The notes beneath the pieces were generated by a model. The model saw nothing but the letters and a program-made list of their open reading frames with translations. It made no database searches and was not told the origin of the DNA. From Amycolatopsis tucumanensis (GTDB taxonomy: Bacteria; Actinomycetota; Actinomycetes; Mycobacteriales; Pseudonocardiaceae), in the NCBI RefSeq assembly GCF_021654135.1, contig NZ_JAKGSD010000021.1, forward strand, positions 1-64,000: 64,000 bases of DNA, read 5' to 3'. Below are positions 33,954 through 42,242 of the stretch, one piece after another; position 1 is the stretch's first letter, and every line of letters starts with the position of its first letter. A program made the position numbers and the translations under genes.

Positions 33954-34775
33954 GTGTCGCGTCGATCGTTACGCAATGCGCTTGTTCTGTCGGCCACGCT
34001 CGCCATCGCGGCGACCGCGACGGCCTGCGCGCAGGAGGTCAACACCGGCGGCGACACCCAGGCCGGCGGTGAGATCAGCCTCAAGGAGACCGGCTTCCTC
34101 ACCACGTGCACACACCTGCCGTACGCGCCGTTCCAGTTCACCGAGGGTGACAAGACCGTCGGGTTCGACGTGGACCTCGTGGACATGGTCGCGCAGAACC
34201 TCGGGGTGCAGCAGAAGATCTTCGACACCCCGTTCGAGGGCATCGAGTCGGGCGAGTCGCTCAACACCGGCCAGTGCGACGTCGCCGCCGCGGCCATGAC
34301 GATCACCCCGGAGCGGCAGGCCGTGATGGACTTCTCGGTCGGCTACTTCGACGCCAACCAGGCGCTGCTGGTCAAGAAGGGCTCCGGCATCGACAGCCTG
34401 GAGAAGCTGCGCGGCAAGAAGCTCGGCGTCCAGCTCGGCACCACCGGTGAGGACTACGCCGAGGCGAACAAGGCCCAGTACGGCTACGAGATCGTCCAGT
34501 TCGAGGACCTCGCGCTGGAGCAGACCGCGGTCAAGACCGGCCAGGTCGACGCGGGCATCAACGACAACTCGGTGCACTACGAGTTCCTCAAGACCAACCC
34601 GGACGTCGAGGTGACGACCGAGTTCAAGACCGGTGACCAGTACGGCGTCGCCGTGCGCAAGGGCAACGGCGCGCTGCTCGCGAAGGTCAACGAGGTCATC
34701 AACGCCGCCAAGGCGGACGGCCGCTACGACGCCATCTACCAGAAGTGGTTCAACAAGCTGCCGGAAAGCAAGTAA
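33954..34775 (+). CDS. Polar amino acid ABC importer, substrate-binding lipoprotein
   Basis: 273 residues, GTG start with AGGAG seven bases upstream. The signal peptide (SRRSLRNALVLSATLAIAAT) is basic and then hydrophobic and ends ATAC, giving Cys25 as the likely lipidation site, although the lipobox lacks the usual Leu. The type II binding-protein fold is clear: LPYAPFQFTEGDKTVGFDVD, AAAAMTITPERQAVMDFSVG, LEKLRGKKLGVQLGTTGEDY and GRYDAIYQKWFNKLPE near the end. The first gene of a three-gene importer operon. The fold fits glutamine/glutamate/His-type ligands; the exact ligand cannot be read. Confidence 0.93.
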   Translation: MSRRSLRNALVLSATLAIAATATACAQEVNTGGDTQAGGEISLKETGFLTTCTHLPYAPFQFTEGDKTVGFDVDLVDMVAQNLGVQQKIFDTPFEGIESGESLNTGQCDVAAAAMTITPERQAVMDFSVGYFDANQALLVKKGSGIDSLEKLRGKKLGVQLGTTGEDYAEANKAQYGYEIVQFEDLALEQTAVKTGQVDAGINDNSVHYEFLKTNPDVEVTTEFKTGDQYGVAVRKGNGALLAKVNEVINAAKADGRYDAIYQKWFNKLPESK

Positions 34776-34805
34776 CCGGAAGCCACTTCTGCGAGGAGTT
34801 CCACC

Positions 34806-35615
34806 GTGGCGATGTCTCGCCGTAAACGCGCCCAGCTGTTCCGGGGCGCGCAGTACGCGCTGCTGGTGATCGTCATCCTGGTCGCGGCGTTCGTGGCCGA
34901 CTGGGGCGAGATCCAGCGCGCGTTCTTCAACGTCGACGCGGCCCGCGCGCAGTTCCCCGGTGTCATCACGACGGCGCTGGTCAACACCATCGTCTACACC
35001 GCGCTCGGGTTCGCGTTCGGGCTGGCCGTCGGTCTGGTGCTGGCCCTGATGAAGCTGTCGCCGGTCGGGCCGTACCGCTGGATCGCGACCGTCTACATCG
35101 AGTTCTTCCGCGGGGTCCCGGCGCTGCTGGTGTTCATCACGCTGGGCTTCGGTGCGCCGCTGGCGTTCGGGTTGAAGTTCGACATCTACTCGACCGTGAT
35201 GCTGTCGCTCGGCCTGGTCGGCTCCGCCTACATCGCGGAGACGATCCGGGCCGGCATCCAGGCGGTGCCGGCGGGTCAGCGGGAGGCGGCGCGGTCGCTG
35301 GGCATGTCCCAGGGGCGGGCGATGATCTCGATCGTCATCCCGCAGGCGTTCCGCATCATCCTGCCGCCGCTGACCAACGAGCTGATCCTGCTCACCAAGG
35401 ACTCGTCGCTGATCTACCTGCTGGGCCTGGCCCGCGACGAGTACGAGCTGACGAAGTTCGGCCGCGAGGGCCTGAACGCGACCGGGTCGCTGACGCCGAT
35501 CCTGCTCGCCGGGCTGTGCTACCTGATCATCACGATCCCACTGGGCTACCTGTCCCGGTACCTGGAGCGGCGCACCGGGCGCAAGAGCCAGCGCGGACTG
35601 GAGGTCGAAGCGTGA
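34806..35615 (+). CDS. Polar amino acid ABC importer, permease
   Basis: 269 residues from a GTG with GAGGAG nearby; an ATG two codons later is an alternative. Five to six membrane segments, with family signatures VNTIVYTALGFAFGLAVGLV at the N-terminal end and the EAA loop REAARSLGMSQGRAMISIVI followed by PQAFRIILPPLTNELILLTK. IEFFRGVPALLVFITLGFG is typical of the GlnP/HisM family. Only one permease gene is present, so the channel is probably a homodimer. The stop overlaps the GTG of the ATPase gene. Confidence 0.93.
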   Translation: MAMSRRKRAQLFRGAQYALLVIVILVAAFVADWGEIQRAFFNVDAARAQFPGVITTALVNTIVYTALGFAFGLAVGLVLALMKLSPVGPYRWIATVYIEFFRGVPALLVFITLGFGAPLAFGLKFDIYSTVMLSLGLVGSAYIAETIRAGIQAVPAGQREAARSLGMSQGRAMISIVIPQAFRIILPPLTNELILLTKDSSLIYLLGLARDEYELTKFGREGLNATGSLTPILLAGLCYLIITIPLGYLSRYLERRTGRKSQRGLEVEA

Positions 35616-36370
35616 CCGGCGACGTGATCGTCCAGGTGTCCGGACTGCACAAGGCGTTCGGCAGGCTGGAGGTGCTCAAGGGCATCGACCTGGAGGTGCG
35701 GCGCGGGCAGGTGGTCTGCATCATCGGGCCGTCCGGCTCGGGCAAGTCGACGCTGCTGCGCTGCGTGAACCTGCTGGAGGAGCCCAACGAGGGCTCGGTC
35801 GTGGTGAACGGGTTCGAGATCACCGACCCGGACATCGACATCGACCGCGCGCGGCGGGGCATCGGCATGGTGTTCCAGTCGTTCAACCTGTTCAGCCACC
35901 TGTCGGTGCTGGACAACCTCACCATCGCGCAGCGCAAGGTCCTCAAGCGGGACAAGGCCGAGGCCGAGCGGATCGCGATGGAGAACCTGCGCAAGGTCGG
36001 GCTGACCGGCAAGGAGCGCTCGCTGCCCACGCAGCTCTCCGGCGGCCAGCAGCAGCGCGTCGCGATCGCGCGTGCGTTGTCCATGGACCCGGACGTGATG
36101 CTGTTCGACGAGCCCACGTCGGCCCTGGACCCGGAGCTGGTCGGCGACGTGCTCGCCGTGATGCGCCAGCTGGCCCGCGACGGCATGACGATGCTGGTGG
36201 TCACCCACGAGATGCAGTTCGCGCGTGAGGTGGCCGACGTGGTGCTGTTCATGGACGGTGGCGTGGTGGTCGAGCAGGGGCCGCCGTCCCAGGTGATCGC
36301 GGACCCGCAGCACGAGCGCACGCAGACGTTCCTGTCGCGCGTGCTGAACCCGGCCCACGTCGACGAGTAG
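35612..36370 (+). CDS. Polar amino acid ABC importer, ATPase (GlnQ-like)
   Basis: 252 residues from the GTG that overlaps the permease stop (GTGA); the frame open further upstream is not coding. Walker A GPSGSGKSTLLRCVNLLEEP, Q-loop IGMVFQSFNLFSHLSVLDNL, signature QLSGGQQQRVAIARAL, Walker B VMLFDEPTSALDPE and the switch MLVVTHEMQFAREVADVVLF are standard for amino acid importers. It drives uptake through the permease encoded upstream. The operon ends here; the next gene has its own ribosome site 72 bases on. Confidence 0.95.
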   Translation: MTGDVIVQVSGLHKAFGRLEVLKGIDLEVRRGQVVCIIGPSGSGKSTLLRCVNLLEEPNEGSVVVNGFEITDPDIDIDRARRGIGMVFQSFNLFSHLSVLDNLTIAQRKVLKRDKAEAERIAMENLRKVGLTGKERSLPTQLSGGQQQRVAIARALSMDPDVMLFDEPTSALDPELVGDVLAVMRQLARDGMTMLVVTHEMQFAREVADVVLFMDGGVVVEQGPPSQVIADPQHERTQTFLSRVLNPAHVDE

Positions 36371-36442
36371 TAGCGCGGGACCCCCCTCGTCCGCGACGAT
36401 CGTCCGAACCAGGTGGCGATCGTCGCGGGGAGGGGTGCCCGG

Positions 36443-37696
36443 ATGCCGGTGTTGTACTTCGCGCACAGCTACCGCGAGCGGGACGCGCGCATCGTGGACT
36501 ACTTCGGCCGTCTGATGCGCAGCGAAGGCCTGGTGCCCAGCCTCGATCCGCCATCGGACTCGGTGAACGGCGCGAAGCTGCAGCGCCACCTCAACGCCAG
36601 TGACGGGATGATCGCCGTGCTGAGCCGCCGCGAGGACGGCACGTCGCCGCACATCCTGTTCGAACTCGCGCTGGCGATGCGGGCGGGGTTCCCGGTGCTC
36701 GTCTTCATCGAGGACACGCTGCCGAACGACGCGGTATCGCCGCACGTTCCGCAGCAACGGTTTTCTTACCGGTCGTTCCTGCGCCAGGCCCCGGCGCACC
36801 GCCAGGCGTTGAGGTTCTTCAAGGCCTACCTGGCCTCGACGCCACCCGGCGGTTACGTGCCGCTCGGCCGCCGCCGTTCCTGCCTCATCGTCCAGTCCGC
36901 TCCGGAACCGTTGGTCGAGGCGACCGCGCGCTGGATAGCGCAGTACGCGGAGTACGAGGTGGGCGTCCTGGACCAGCGGACCGACGCACCGCCGTGGCGG
37001 CCGTTCGACGAGATCCGGTCCGCTTCCGTGCTGGTCACCTTCGCGTCCAGCGGGCAGCCCCGGGATCACCTGACCGGCTTCGCGACGGCCGCGGGCGTGC
37101 CGACGATCGAACTGACCGCCGATCCCGGCTACCGTCACCACCCGGCGATCCCCGACGAGTACCAGCCTCGGCTGGTGCGCGGGACGGAGGAGCTGCCCGG
37201 AGTCCTCGCCACCGAGTTCGAGCTCTTCGAGCAGGACTTCCTGGAGCTGACCGACCAGGACGCGGTCGACCGCTACACGTCCTTCCTCGTCGATCTCGAG
37301 GGGGACTACGACTCGACGACCCGCGAGACCGCGATGGAGGTTGTGATGGGCGACAAGTACGAGGTCTCCGGCCAGACGGGCGCCGTCGGCCGGAACGCGC
37401 GCGCGAAGGACATGACGTTCCAGCAGGTCTGGCAGGGCGAAGGTGACCGCCTGGATCTGCCGAGGCTGGCCGGTGAACTGGAGATCCTCCGGTTGGAGCT
37501 GAAGCGCCAGGCGACGACGCGCGAGCACGACGCCGTCGTGGCCGAGATCGGTGCGGCCGCGGAGGCGGCCGAGCGCGGCGACGGCCCGGAGACCCTGAGC
37601 CGTCTGCAGCGGGCGGGCAAGTGGGCCCTCGGAGCGGCCACCGCGATCGGCACCGGAGTTGCTGCCGCGGCCATCAAAGTGGCGATAGGCTTCTAG
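36443..37696 (+). CDS. TIR-like domain protein with C-terminal membrane helix
   Basis: 417 residues from an ATG with GGGGAGGGG eight bases upstream. Residues ~1-95 look like a TIR domain: VLYFAHSYRERDARIVDYFG, then LNASDGMIAVLSRREDG and PHILFELALAMRAGFPVLVF. Glu74 sits where TIR NADases keep their catalytic Glu. Residues ~140-260 appear to be a second Rossmann copy (IRSASVLVTFASSGQPRDHL, then FATAAGVPTIEL) without that Glu. About residues 300-340 carry KYEVSGQTGAVGRNARAKDM, followed by a charged helix (AGELEILRLELKRQATTREH). The C terminus is a Gly/Ala-rich hydrophobic helix (GALGAATAIGTGVAAAAIKV as an approximate reading), which could insert in a membrane. TIR proteins of bacteria are mostly NAD-consuming immune effectors; that role is inferred. 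The next gene follows in the same direction after 79 bases. Confidence 0.72.
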   Translation: MPVLYFAHSYRERDARIVDYFGRLMRSEGLVPSLDPPSDSVNGAKLQRHLNASDGMIAVLSRREDGTSPHILFELALAMRAGFPVLVFIEDTLPNDAVSPHVPQQRFSYRSFLRQAPAHRQALRFFKAYLASTPPGGYVPLGRRRSCLIVQSAPEPLVEATARWIAQYAEYEVGVLDQRTDAPPWRPFDEIRSASVLVTFASSGQPRDHLTGFATAAGVPTIELTADPGYRHHPAIPDEYQPRLVRGTEELPGVLATEFELFEQDFLELTDQDAVDRYTSFLVDLEGDYDSTTRETAMEVVMGDKYEVSGQTGAVGRNARAKDMTFQQVWQGEGDRLDLPRLAGELEILRLELKRQATTREHDAVVAEIGAAAEAAERGDGPETLSRLQRAGKWALGAATAIGTGVAAAAIKVAIGF

Positions 37697-37775
37697 CGCA
37701 TCCGCCCGGGAACCCGCGGCGTCGCCTGTTCGTCGGAGCCTTGTGGGCAGGCGGGTGAAGGAGGGGGATTCACGG

Positions 37776-40103
37776 ATGCCGGTAGGCCAGCCGGGTCAGG
37801 CGGAGCGGGAGTTGCCTGCCCTGGATCCCTTCCGCGGAGTGCCGGACCGGCGCTACCACCTCGCCGCGGAGGAGCTGCTCAGACCGTTGCTGGAGCCCGG
37901 CAGCGGCGGCCTGCTGCGCTGGCGCAAGCAGACCAGCAACGCCCCGATCGTCGCCGTGGAAAACGCTTACATCAGTGGGCGGCTCGACCTGCGCGGGGCG
38001 GACCTGGACTGCCTGTTCCGCTTCGAGAACTGCCGCTTCGAGCACCCGCCGGACGTGCGCGAGGCCAAGATCCTCGGGCTGGTCTTCCGGCGCTGCTGGC
38101 TGCCCGGGCTCAAGGCCCGCAACCTGCGCAGCCGCAACGACGTCCGCCTCATCCGCTGCGTCGTGCAGGTCCTGCCGGGCAGCGACGACGGCGAGACCGC
38201 GGTGCAGCGCGGCGACACCCGCGAGCGCGGCGTGCCGGACGCCGCCATCAACCTGACCGACGCCGTCGTCGAAGGATCCGTAGTCCTCACCCGCACGGCG
38301 GTCGACTACCCGCAGGGCCGCGCGATCCAGGCCGACCGGCTGATCATCGCCGGCGCGCTGCTGGCCTACCGCATGCAGACCGAGGGCGAGGTCCGGCTCC
38401 CCGGCATGCGCACCGGCGGCAACGTGAACTTCTCCGGCGCCAAGCTGCGCAACCCGGACGGCTTCGCGCTCGACGGGAACGGCGCGCACATCGGCGGCAG
38501 CCTGCTGTGCGAGGTCGACAACTACGGCGCGGCCAGCACGCGGCAGCCGTTCTCCGCGCACGGTGTGCTGCACCTGCCGAGCATGCGCGTCAACGGCGAC
38601 ATCGTGCTGCGCGCCGCCGAGCTGCAGAGCGAGCAGCAGGGCCGGATCGTCGTCGAGGCGTGGAAGTCGAGCGACCCGTACGTCGACCCGTGGCCGGCGC
38701 TGGTCGGCGACCGGTGGCAGGTGGACGGCAACGTCGAGCTGTCCGACGGGCTGTCCGCGGTCGGCACGCTGCGCATGATCAACGCGAAGATCGGCGGCAC
38801 CCTGCGCCTGGCCCGCGCGCGCATCACGGTGCCGCGCGGTTCGGTCGAGCCGTACTACGACCGCGCGCTGCACCTGGACGGCTCGCAGATCAGCAGCGAT
38901 CTGGAGGCGACCGGCCTGGAGATCCCGTCCGGACAGCTGCGGATGGCCGACGTGACGGTCCGCGGGAACCTGCTCGCCGGGCGGGTGCGCCTGCGGCACG
39001 CGGAACGCGACGTCCTGTCCGCCCGCCGGATGACGGTGGCGGGCAACTTCCACCTGCACGAGGCGACCATCGAGGGCACGCTGCGGCTTCAGGGCGTCGA
39101 GGTCGGCGGCAGCGTCTACCTCTACGGCACCGACGTCACCAAGCCGGCGGTGCGCAACCGGACCAGCTTCTCGGTGGACCTGCGCACGGTGAAGGTGGGC
39201 CGCGACATCACGCTCACCAGCGCCGGTGAGCAGCCGTTCCACGCCGAGGGCGGCGTCAACATGGACGGCGCCACCGCGGGCCGCCGCATCGACTTCACCG
39301 GCGCGGTGCTGGGCTCGTACAACAAGCACGCGATCGCGCTGGACGCGAGCGACGTGGGGGCGGACGAGTTCCTGCTCAACTTCGCCGAGCCGGCCACCGG
39401 CAGCATCGTGCTGCGGCACGCGCACTGCCAGACGCTGGAGGACAACGACAACTTCTGGCAGGCCGAGGGCGGCATCGAGCTGGAGGACTTTCGCTACGAC
39501 GTCCTCAAGCGCCCGATCGACATGAAGGACGACGCCGCGGTGCGGGACCGCATCGAGCGGCTGCGCACCGCGATGGCCGGGTACCGGCCGGGCCCCTACG
39601 ACCAGCTCGCCGCGATGCTGCGCAACAGCGGCAACGAGGAGCACGCCTCGACGGTGCTGTTCAAGAAGCAGCAGTACCGCTACGAGGCGCTCGCCCAGGG
39701 CTACCGGGTGCTCGGGCCTGGTGTGCGGTTGTGGAGCTGGCTGCAGCGGTGGATGGTCGGTTACGGCTACCGCCCGGTGCGGGCGCTGGCCTGGCTGATC
39801 GCGCTGCTGGCCGCGGGCAGCGTCTACTTCGGCACGGGCACCGACTCGTGTGTGAACGACCCGGTGCGGTACATGGTGAGCGGCCCGCGGTGCGCGGTCG
39901 ACCAGCAGGAGACGGGCCTGGAGTGGAACCCGGTGCTGTACACGCTGGACCTGCTGGTGCCGATCGTCGACTTCGGCAACAAGGGCCGCTGGTACATGCA
40001 CGACCTGGACAAGTGGGTGTCGAACGGGTTCACCGCGATGGGCTGGGTACTGGCGACGACCGTCGCGGCCGGCGCCGGCCGCATGATCCGCCGGGAGACC
40101 TGA
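37776..40103 (+). CDS. Large beta-solenoid protein with C-terminal membrane segments
   Basis: 775 residues from the ATG at 37776, which has AAGGAGGGGG eight bases upstream; an in-frame GTG at 37743 lacks one. After ~50 residues, the next ~550 form short repeats of the kind G-x-L-x-L-x-x-A-x-I-x-G, for example YISGRLDLRGADLDCLFRFE, INLTDAVVEGSVVLTRTAVD, GTLRLQGVEVGGSVYLYGTD and RIDFTGAVLGSYNKHAIALD. This spacing suggests a right-handed beta-helix. At about 600-640 is a helical segment with PGPYDQLAAMLRNSGNEEHA and at the end two or three membrane spans (RALAWLIALLAAGSVYFGTG; LYTLDLLVPIVDFGNKGRW). Relatives in actinobacteria are often labelled membrane-associated oxidoreductase without evidence. 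No nucleotide-binding or redox motif is visible. Its closeness to the TIR-like gene suggests a joint function. Confidence 0.75.
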   Translation: MPVGQPGQAERELPALDPFRGVPDRRYHLAAEELLRPLLEPGSGGLLRWRKQTSNAPIVAVENAYISGRLDLRGADLDCLFRFENCRFEHPPDVREAKILGLVFRRCWLPGLKARNLRSRNDVRLIRCVVQVLPGSDDGETAVQRGDTRERGVPDAAINLTDAVVEGSVVLTRTAVDYPQGRAIQADRLIIAGALLAYRMQTEGEVRLPGMRTGGNVNFSGAKLRNPDGFALDGNGAHIGGSLLCEVDNYGAASTRQPFSAHGVLHLPSMRVNGDIVLRAAELQSEQQGRIVVEAWKSSDPYVDPWPALVGDRWQVDGNVELSDGLSAVGTLRMINAKIGGTLRLARARITVPRGSVEPYYDRALHLDGSQISSDLEATGLEIPSGQLRMADVTVRGNLLAGRVRLRHAERDVLSARRMTVAGNFHLHEATIEGTLRLQGVEVGGSVYLYGTDVTKPAVRNRTSFSVDLRTVKVGRDITLTSAGEQPFHAEGGVNMDGATAGRRIDFTGAVLGSYNKHAIALDASDVGADEFLLNFAEPATGSIVLRHAHCQTLEDNDNFWQAEGGIELEDFRYDVLKRPIDMKDDAAVRDRIERLRTAMAGYRPGPYDQLAAMLRNSGNEEHASTVLFKKQQYRYEALAQGYRVLGPGVRLWSWLQRWMVGYGYRPVRALAWLIALLAAGSVYFGTGTDSCVNDPVRYMVSGPRCAVDQQETGLEWNPVLYTLDLLVPIVDFGNKGRWYMHDLDKWVSNGFTAMGWVLATTVAAGAGRMIRRET

Positions 40104-40121
40104 GGGCCGCCGGAGCGGCCC
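40104..40121 (+). terminator. Hairpin between convergent genes
   Basis: A 7-bp stem (GGGCCGC with GCGGCCC) and a CGGA tetraloop begin directly after the stop of the beta-solenoid gene. The gene on the other strand ends 43 bases away, so the hairpin could serve both. There is no T-run. Confidence 0.5.
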
Positions 40122-40146
40122 CCAGGCCCGGGTTCAGTGGCAGAGT

Positions 40147-41601
40147 TCAGTGGCGGGGCAGCCGGGGCCGGTGGCCCTTCTCCTGGGTGGGCGGTTCGCT
40201 GACCGTCGGCGGCATCGCCGGGGCGGGCAGGTTCGCCGCCTCGTACCGGGACAGCGTCAGCGGCCCGCTGGTGTCGGGCAGCGTCGGCGGTTTCGTCCCG
40301 CCCTCGTGGAACCGGAACGCGGAGGTGAGGTCGCCGAAGGTGGACCGCCGCCACGCGGAGATGTTGGGTTCCGCGACCCCGGTGACGCGTTCGAGGAGCC
40401 GCAGCTGGGAGGTGTGGTCGAAGTTCTCGCTGCACACCCAGCCGCCCGCGGTCCACGGCGACACGATGATGCACGGCACGCGGAAGCCGCCGCCGATCCA
40501 CAGCCCGTTGCCCTTGGTGCCGCCGGGTGAGGTGCCGGTGACGAACTCGCCGGGGGTGCCCGCGGGCGGGATGGGCGGGACGACGTGGTCGAAGAGGCCG
40601 TCGTTCTCGTCGTAGCTGAGGATGAACACGGTCTTGGCCCACACGTCCGGGTTGGCCGCGATGGCGTCGATCTTGCTGGCGACGAACGCGGCGCCGTCGG
40701 CCGGTGTGTAATCGGGGTGCTCGGACTGGGTGCTGGTGGTGATGATCCAGGAGACGGTCGGCAGTTTGTCGTTGCGCGCGTCGTACTCGAACTGGCCTTC
40801 GGGCCGGTGGGTGAGGCCGTTGACGGCGAGTTCGGAGTCCGGCGCGGCGTTTTTGAAGGCCGTGAAGTTCTCCAGCATGTTGCAGCCGTAGGTGTCGTCC
40901 TGTTCGTAGACCTTCCAGCTGATGCCGGCTTCGGTGAGCCGTTCGGCGTAGGTCTTCCAGGTGTAGCCGCCAGCCGGGGCCTTGTTGTCGAGGATCGGCC
41001 CGCCGTGTTCGCCGTCGGGGTCGATGGTGCCGGTCATCCACATCATGCGATTGGGCCAGGTGGGGCCGAGCACGGAGCAGAAGTAGCTGTCGCAGATGGT
41101 GAACGCCTCGGCGAGGGCGAACTGGAAGGGCAGGTCGGCACGGGTGTGGTAGCCCATGACGTAGGGCCCGTTCTTGCCGTCGGCCTTGCGGTGGGCAGGC
41201 AGCCAGTTGTCCATCTTGCCGCCGTTGAGCGAGTCGTGCTGGACCTGCCAGGCGTGTGAGGTGGACGGGATCTTCTGGGCGTTGGTCGCGTGCGTGTCGA
41301 GGTGGAACGGCAGCGCGTAGCCCGCCGGGTTCTGCGCGTCGGGCTGGTAGAACACCGACCGCCCGGACGGCAGCCGCACCGCGTCCGGGTCGTCGAACCC
41401 GCGGACGCCGGAGAGGGTGCCGAAGTAGTGGTCGAACGAGCGGTTCTCCTGCATGAGCAGGACGACGTGCTCGATGTCCCGCAGGGATCCGCGTTTCGGC
41501 GCTTCCTGGGCCAGCGCCCGTTGCACGTTGGGCGGCATCAACGCCGAGGCCGCCGCCGCAGCCCCAGCCCCCAAGACCCGCCGCCGAGTGACTCCAGACA
41601 A
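40147..41601 (-). CDS. Tat-exported phospholipase C / phosphoesterase
   Basis: 484 residues from a TTG that has GGAGG five bases upstream; a longer frame to 41913 has no ribosome site and runs through low-quality sequence. The N terminus has a Tat signal (GVTRRRVLGAGAAAAASALM). The catalytic domain starts with IEHVVLLMQENRSFDHYFGT, the metal and nucleophile region of the phospholipase C/acid phosphatase AcpA family. Later motifs are CSVLGPTWPNRMMWMTGTID, FILSYDENDGLFDHVVPPIP and FRVPCIIVSPWTAGGWVCSE. The C-terminal DUF756 modules of mycobacterial and Pseudomonas phospholipases are missing. It probably hydrolyses phosphocholine-type lipids or other phosphomonoesters outside the cell, helping phosphate supply. 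Confidence 0.88.
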   Translation of the reverse strand: MSGVTRRRVLGAGAAAAASALMPPNVQRALAQEAPKRGSLRDIEHVVLLMQENRSFDHYFGTLSGVRGFDDPDAVRLPSGRSVFYQPDAQNPAGYALPFHLDTHATNAQKIPSTSHAWQVQHDSLNGGKMDNWLPAHRKADGKNGPYVMGYHTRADLPFQFALAEAFTICDSYFCSVLGPTWPNRMMWMTGTIDPDGEHGGPILDNKAPAGGYTWKTYAERLTEAGISWKVYEQDDTYGCNMLENFTAFKNAAPDSELAVNGLTHRPEGQFEYDARNDKLPTVSWIITTSTQSEHPDYTPADGAAFVASKIDAIAANPDVWAKTVFILSYDENDGLFDHVVPPIPPAGTPGEFVTGTSPGGTKGNGLWIGGGFRVPCIIVSPWTAGGWVCSENFDHTSQLRLLERVTGVAEPNISAWRRSTFGDLTSAFRFHEGGTKPPTLPDTSGPLTLSRYEAANLPAPAMPPTVSEPPTQEKGHRPRLPRH

Positions 41602-41940
41602 GAAAACCTCCAGTGGACGAGAAACCCCACCCACCCTGACCCCAGCCATCCACACGATCAGGTGAATCTTGGGAACGGCAGCCGAACACTGGCCAAAAAC
41701 CAACAAAGACCCCGACAAACAAGAAAAACCGCAGCTCAAACCACGCGAAGGCGACGACCGCACCGATCCGGCGCCGGGAAGGGGTTCAGGGGACGGCACT
41801 GGCGAGATCCGCACGATCCGGCGCCGGGAGGGGGTCCAGGGGGCGGAGCCCTCCTGGCGGGGGTTTGGGGGTCGACCCCCAATGCAATGGCGAGTAGCCC
41901 CGGCGAAGCGCAAAGCGCGAGCAGGGGTCGGCCAGCTACG
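41602..41940. other. Spacer with intergenic repeats between the phosphoesterase gene and tRNA-Gly
   Basis: No gene is supported in these 339 bases. The left part is A/C-rich compared with the genome (about 41660-41760). The right part holds two near-identical 33-bp direct repeats and an 18-bp palindrome, described separately. The promoter of the phosphoesterase gene should lie in the left part. Confidence 0.6.
41764..41846. repeat. Two 33-bp direct repeats spaced 50 bp
   Basis: Copies at 41764-41796 and 41814-41846 begin CGATCCGGCGCCGGGA and end in a G-rich run with TTCAGG or TCCAGG; they match at 30 of 33 positions by eye. A perfect 18-bp palindrome, TTGGGGGTCGACCCCCAA, follows at 41865-41882. 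The set looks like a dispersed intergenic element next to a tRNA gene. Whether other copies exist in the genome cannot be seen here. Confidence 0.75.
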
Positions 41941-42013
41941 AGCGGACGACGGGATTCGAACCCGCGACCCTCACCTTGGCAAGGTGATGCGCTACCAGCT
42001 GCGCTACGTCCGC
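41941..42013 (-). tRNA. tRNA-Gly (anticodon GCC)
   Basis: 73 bases fold as a standard tRNA. The acceptor stem pairs GCGGACG (42013-42007) with CGTCCGC (41948-41942), with discriminator T at 41941. The D arm has GCGCAGCTGGTAGCGC. The anticodon stem TCACC/GGTGA closes the seven-base loop TTGCCAA with anticodon GCC. The T arm is GCGGGTTCGAATCCCGT with the invariant TTCGA. CCA is not encoded. It reads the GGC and GGT glycine codons, the main Gly codons of this genome. Confidence 0.96.
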
Positions 42014-42131
42014 GTGCCCCGGGTCAACCGGTGCGATGGACAGTCTATACGGGCGCGATTCGCCGGGTTGACGGGGTGGCCATTTTGGGGTGATCTTGGG
42101 TGGCTGCGAGGTGTGCGTCGCCCTGTCGGAG

Positions 42132-42155
42132 GGAACTCGGTCACTCCGGGAGTAC
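42132..42155 (+). promoter_or_regulatory. Possible ECF-type promoter before the ECF sigma gene
   Basis: GGAAC (42132-42136) and GTAC (42152-42155) are separated by 15 bases, close to the GGAAC-N16/17-GTC layout of ECF-dependent promoters. It lies about 90 bases before the sigma factor start, so autoregulation is possible. The spacer is one to two bases short and the -10 match is partial. Confidence 0.25.
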
Positions 42156-42242
42156 AAGGGGTGACGGCGAGCGTTTCGCTCCGTATGGTGTCTCCATTCA
42201 ACCGAACGGGTTAGTCCCGCGGGGGAGGAGGTGGCTGGCCGC

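Noticed and set aside
41941..42013. tRNA-Gly as an attachment site of a mobile element in this window
   Set aside because: No second copy of the tRNA 3' end, integrase or phage gene was seen.
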